This document shows positions 5,676-7,015 of a stretch of 7,015 nt of DNA, in pieces. This stretch comes from UBA2256 sp964453055 (GTDB lineage Bacteria > Spirochaetota > Spirochaetia > Treponematales > Rectinemataceae). Position numbers and translations under genes: made by a program. The notes beneath the pieces were generated by a model. That model was not told where the DNA came from, searched no databases, and saw only the letters and a list, made by a program, of their open reading frames with translations. The stretch is taken from positions 1 to 7,015 of the forward strand of contig CAYVOD010000085.1 in assembly GCA_964453055.1 (NCBI GenBank), given 5' to 3'. How positions within the stretch are numbered: position 1 is the stretch's first letter; each line of letters starts with the position of its first letter.

Positions 5676-6799
5676 TCGAGGATCGTCCAATCGCGGCCTG
5701 AGTCGCCCAGGCCCTCATGCCCGTCCGCGGTGACGGCGACGGCGTCTTCTATCTTCACGTGGCCGACCTCTGGGTGGATGAAGTCCGTTTCGATGGACAG
5801 GACCATGCCTTCCTCCAAAACTTCGTCGCCGGGCGGCGAGAATATCGGCCGCTCGTAGGGGACCATGCCGATGCCGTGAACGACGAAGCGGGAATACCGG
5901 GAGAAGGGGTAGGATTTCGACACCCTTTCCCCCGCGGCGAAGAGATCCTTGCATGGCAGGCCGGGCCTCACCATGGCCCGCGTCTCGTCCTGGACGTGGA
6001 TGCAGGCTTTATGCAATTCCGCGGCGAGGGGAGAAGGTTTGCCTATGCAGCCCATGCGGCAGATGTCCGCGATATAGTCCCTGTCCGAGGCCCCCGCGTC
6101 GATATGCAATATCCTGCCCCTCTCCCAGCGCGCCGCCGAAGGGGCTCGCAAGAAGCCGGGACCCGCGCAGACGAGGGCGAACAGAAAGGACAGACCCCGT
6201 TCCGCCGCTTTTACCTCGACGCGCTTGGCGATTTCCTGGGTCGTGTCGCCCTCGGCGGACGCCAGGAAGGATTCGTGGATGGCTTCGGCCAGGGCCGCGT
6301 AGGCGCTCCGCATGACGGCGATCTCCGCCGGGGTCTTGCGCGCCCTTAAAGCCTCGAAGACAGGCGTCGCGTCGACAAAATCCACCTCGGGCAGCTCCTT
6401 GCGCAAGGCCAGGAACGCGTCGGCGGGCAGAAAGGGCATTTCGAGCCCGATCCTGACCTTTTCGAGACCCATGCCCCGCAGGTGACCGACGAGCGCCGCC
6501 GCCGAGCTGAGGGTGCCCCGCGGAGCGCCGACGAAGTGCGGGACCCAGAGTCCCGTAATGCCGATTTGGCCTTCCTCGTCGGGTCGGTGCACGTAAAAAG
6601 CGCCGTCCGCCCCGGAGGCGGGAATCCCGACGAAGGGTAGGTACCGGCTTCGGGCCATACGCGTTGAACGCTCGTGGAAATGGTAGTAGTATGAGCCCAG
6701 CAAATAGCGAACATTATGACGCGAACTCGCCACCGCGAGATCGATGGCCCCGGCGCGCATTATGTCCTGCAGTTCTTTGTAATTGAACGGTATATTCAT
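5672..6799 (-). CDS. M24-family metallopeptidase-fold protein (Xaa-Pro peptidase/creatinase-like)
   Basis: A 375-residue cytosolic protein with a creatinase-like N-terminal domain (about residues 1-150) and a C-terminal pita-bread catalytic domain. The five metal ligands of M24 proteins are visible: D234 in LHIDAG, D245 in YIADICR with the usual 11-residue spacing, H308 in VVHGIGM, E337 in LSIETD and E351 in VKIEDAVAV. The histidine usually found seven residues after H308 (HGIGxxxHE) is Tyr315. The upstream AGPGFLRAPSA segment lacks the histidine seen there in aminopeptidase P and prolidase. Known family roles are cleavage of X-Pro dipeptides or N-terminal X-Pro bonds, creatine hydrolysis and, in DddP, a lyase reaction; the changed residues make a non-standard activity possible. 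The start ATG 6799 is supported by GAGGTG; a TTG at 6814 is an unlikely alternative. It is the first gene of a two-gene unit with the MoaD/ThiS-like gene. The DNA is GC-rich (45 of 60 bases at 6121-6180). Confidence 0.9.
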   Translation of the reverse strand: MNIPFNYKELQDIMRAGAIDLAVASSRHNVRYLLGSYYYHFHERSTRMARSRYLPFVGIPASGADGAFYVHRPDEEGQIGITGLWVPHFVGAPRGTLSSAAALVGHLRGMGLEKVRIGLEMPFLPADAFLALRKELPEVDFVDATPVFEALRARKTPAEIAVMRSAYAALAEAIHESFLASAEGDTTQEIAKRVEVKAAERGLSFLFALVCAGPGFLRAPSAARWERGRILHIDAGASDRDYIADICRMGCIGKPSPLAAELHKACIHVQDETRAMVRPGLPCKDLFAAGERVSKSYPFSRYSRFVVHGIGMVPYERPIFSPPGDEVLEEGMVLSIETDFIHPEVGHVKIEDAVAVTADGHEGLGDSGRDWTILE

Positions 6800-6803
6800 G
6801 CGC

Positions 6804-6809
6804 CACCTC
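6804..6809 (-). promoter_or_regulatory. Ribosome binding site GAGGTG of the M24 gene
   Basis: On the minus strand GAGGTG precedes the ATG at 6799 with a spacing of 4 bases (6 bases if only GAGG is counted). It decides for this ATG over the in-frame TTG at 6814, which lies upstream of the site. Confidence 0.65.
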
Positions 6810-6829
6810 GACAATCCTGTGCATAGTAC

Positions 6830-6835
6830 ATCATA
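6830..6835 (-). promoter_or_regulatory. Possible -10 element of the M24/MoaD-like unit
   Basis: The minus strand reads TATGAT here, five of six matches to TATAAT, and would place transcription start around 6823, about 24 bases before the M24 start codon. No good -35 hexamer is visible at 16-18 bp; that place overlaps the first operator-like site. Weak evidence. Confidence 0.3.
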
Positions 6836-6848
6836 GTTCCGGGCTGAA

Positions 6849-6862
6849 TGTAAGCGCTTCGT
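6849..6862. promoter_or_regulatory. LacI/CcpA-type operator-like site 1
   Basis: TGTAAGCGCTTCGT agrees with the catabolite-responsive (cre) consensus TGWAARCGYTWNCW at 13 of 14 positions and contains the perfect palindrome AAGCGCTT at 6852-6859. Such sites are bound by LacI/GalR-family regulators. It lies in the divergent region, about 26-40 bp upstream of the assumed start of the M24 transcript and upstream of the -35 box of the secreted-protein gene. No regulator gene is in the window. Confidence 0.55.
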
Positions 6863-6864
6863 GC

Positions 6865-6878
6865 TTTAAACGATTTCC
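6865..6878. promoter_or_regulatory. LacI/CcpA-type operator-like site 2
   Basis: TTTAAACGATTTCC agrees with the looser cre consensus TGWAARCGNTTNCW at 12 of 14 positions, with the central AAACGATTT core. Its centre is 16 bp from that of site 1, so the two would form a tandem pair on nearly opposite faces of the helix. Alone it would be weak evidence; the neighbouring better site raises its weight. Confidence 0.4.
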
Positions 6879-6887
6879 CGGGCCAGG

Positions 6888-6915
6888 TTGACGCCTATTC
6901 GATTCAGATTAGAAT
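6888..6915 (+). promoter_or_regulatory. Sigma-70-like promoter of the secreted-protein gene
   Basis: TTGACG (-35, 6888-6893) and TAGAAT (-10, 6910-6915) each match the consensus at five of six positions and are 16 bp apart. Transcription would start near 6922, giving a leader of about 17 bases that holds the AGGAGG. Both operator-like sites lie just upstream of the -35 box, a position compatible with activation or with control of the opposite gene. Confidence 0.6.
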
Positions 6916-6925
6916 ACTACGAATC

Positions 6926-6931
6926 AGGAGG
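6926..6931 (+). promoter_or_regulatory. Ribosome binding site AGGAGG of the secreted-protein gene
   Basis: A perfect AGGAGG stands 7 bases before ATG 6939, an optimal spacing. It confirms that the short signal-peptide frame at the window end is a real gene start, probably strongly translated. Confidence 0.85.
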
Positions 6932-6938
6932 ATCTAAA

Positions 6939-7015
6939 ATGAAAAAACGCATCATGGCATTCGTTCTCGTGACGATGATCGCGACACTGGGGTTCGCGGC
7001 GCCTTACAAGGCGGA
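6939..7015 (+). CDS. Secreted protein with Sec signal peptide, possibly a transporter binding protein (3' truncated)
   Basis: Only the first 25 codons are in the window. They encode a clear Sec signal peptide: positive MKKR, a hydrophobic core from about residue 5 to 17 (IMAFVLVTMIATL) and a small-residue end GFAA, with likely signal peptidase I cleavage after A20. There is no lipobox cysteine in the visible part. The mature protein begins around APYKA. Strong promoter and ribosome-binding signals suggest high expression, as is common for periplasmic solute-binding proteins of TRAP or ABC importers, and the upstream TRAP permease makes that an attractive guess. The visible residues cannot prove it. 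The gene is divergent from the M24/MoaD-like unit, with 139 bp between the two start codons. Confidence 0.8.
   Translation, partial: MKKRIMAFVLVTMIATLGFAAPYKA

Noticed and set aside
5676..5690. Upstream TTG start for the MoaD/ThiS-like gene
   Set aside because: The ATG at 5675 gives the family-typical N-terminus MKVRLRLF and an ATGA overlap with the M24 stop; the TTG adds five unusual residues.
5717..6349. Plus-strand open frame of 210 codons opposite the M24 gene
   Set aside because: It is antisense to a gene with all five M24 metal ligands, and its translation is low-complexity Arg/Gly/Pro-rich.
6800..6814. Upstream TTG start for the M24 gene
   Set aside because: The GAGGTG ribosome binding site lies between this TTG and the ATG at 6799, so the ATG is the better start.

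Overview
The window looks like an accessory carbon-catabolism region of an anaerobic or facultative bacterium. Most genes have moderately high GC (for example 45 of 60 bases at 6121-6180 and 40 of 60 at 3001-3060), strong AGGAGG-type ribosome binding sites, and one secreted-protein start with a classic Sec signal. The gene content (TRAP transporter, YczE-like membrane protein, sugar isomerase, MDR dehydrogenase) would fit Spirochaetota, Synergistota, Bacillota or similar groups. I cannot place the organism more precisely without database searches.

Layout. Bases 3-5412 (+) are one tightly packed, co-directional run of seven genes with gaps of -4 to 26 bp. They are: the 3' part of a TRAP transporter large permease (dctM-like, 5' end outside the window), a VOC/glyoxalase-fold protein resembling methylmalonyl-CoA epimerase, an Asp/Glu racemase superfamily protein, an unrecognised possibly cupin-like protein, a xylose-isomerase-like TIM-barrel isomerase/epimerase, a zinc-dependent medium-chain alcohol/polyol dehydrogenase, and a YczE/YitT-like integral membrane protein. 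Bases 5445-6799 (-) are a convergent two-gene unit: an M24-family metallopeptidase-fold protein followed, by an ATGA overlap, by a MoaD/ThiS-type ubiquitin-fold protein ending in Gly-Gly-Gly. Bases 6800-6938 are a divergent regulatory region. A new secreted-protein gene starts at 6939 (+) and runs off the end.

How it may work together (inference). The TRAP transporter would import a carboxylated substrate, and the downstream enzymes (epimerase-like, racemase-like, cupin-like, isomerase, NAD-dependent dehydrogenase) would rearrange and oxidise it. The exact combination does not match a pathway I can name, so the substrate is unknown. The divergent region holds two tandem LacI/CcpA-type operator-like sites centred 16 bp apart, next to a good sigma-70-like promoter for the secreted protein. 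This suggests sugar- or catabolite-responsive control of that gene and perhaps of the M24/MoaD-like unit.

The most interesting points are the unrecognised 210-residue protein, the M24 protein that keeps all five metal ligands but appears to lack the usual catalytic histidines, its coupling to a MoaD/ThiS-like protein, and the tandem operators. No RNA genes, insertion sequences, CRISPR arrays or long repeats were seen.
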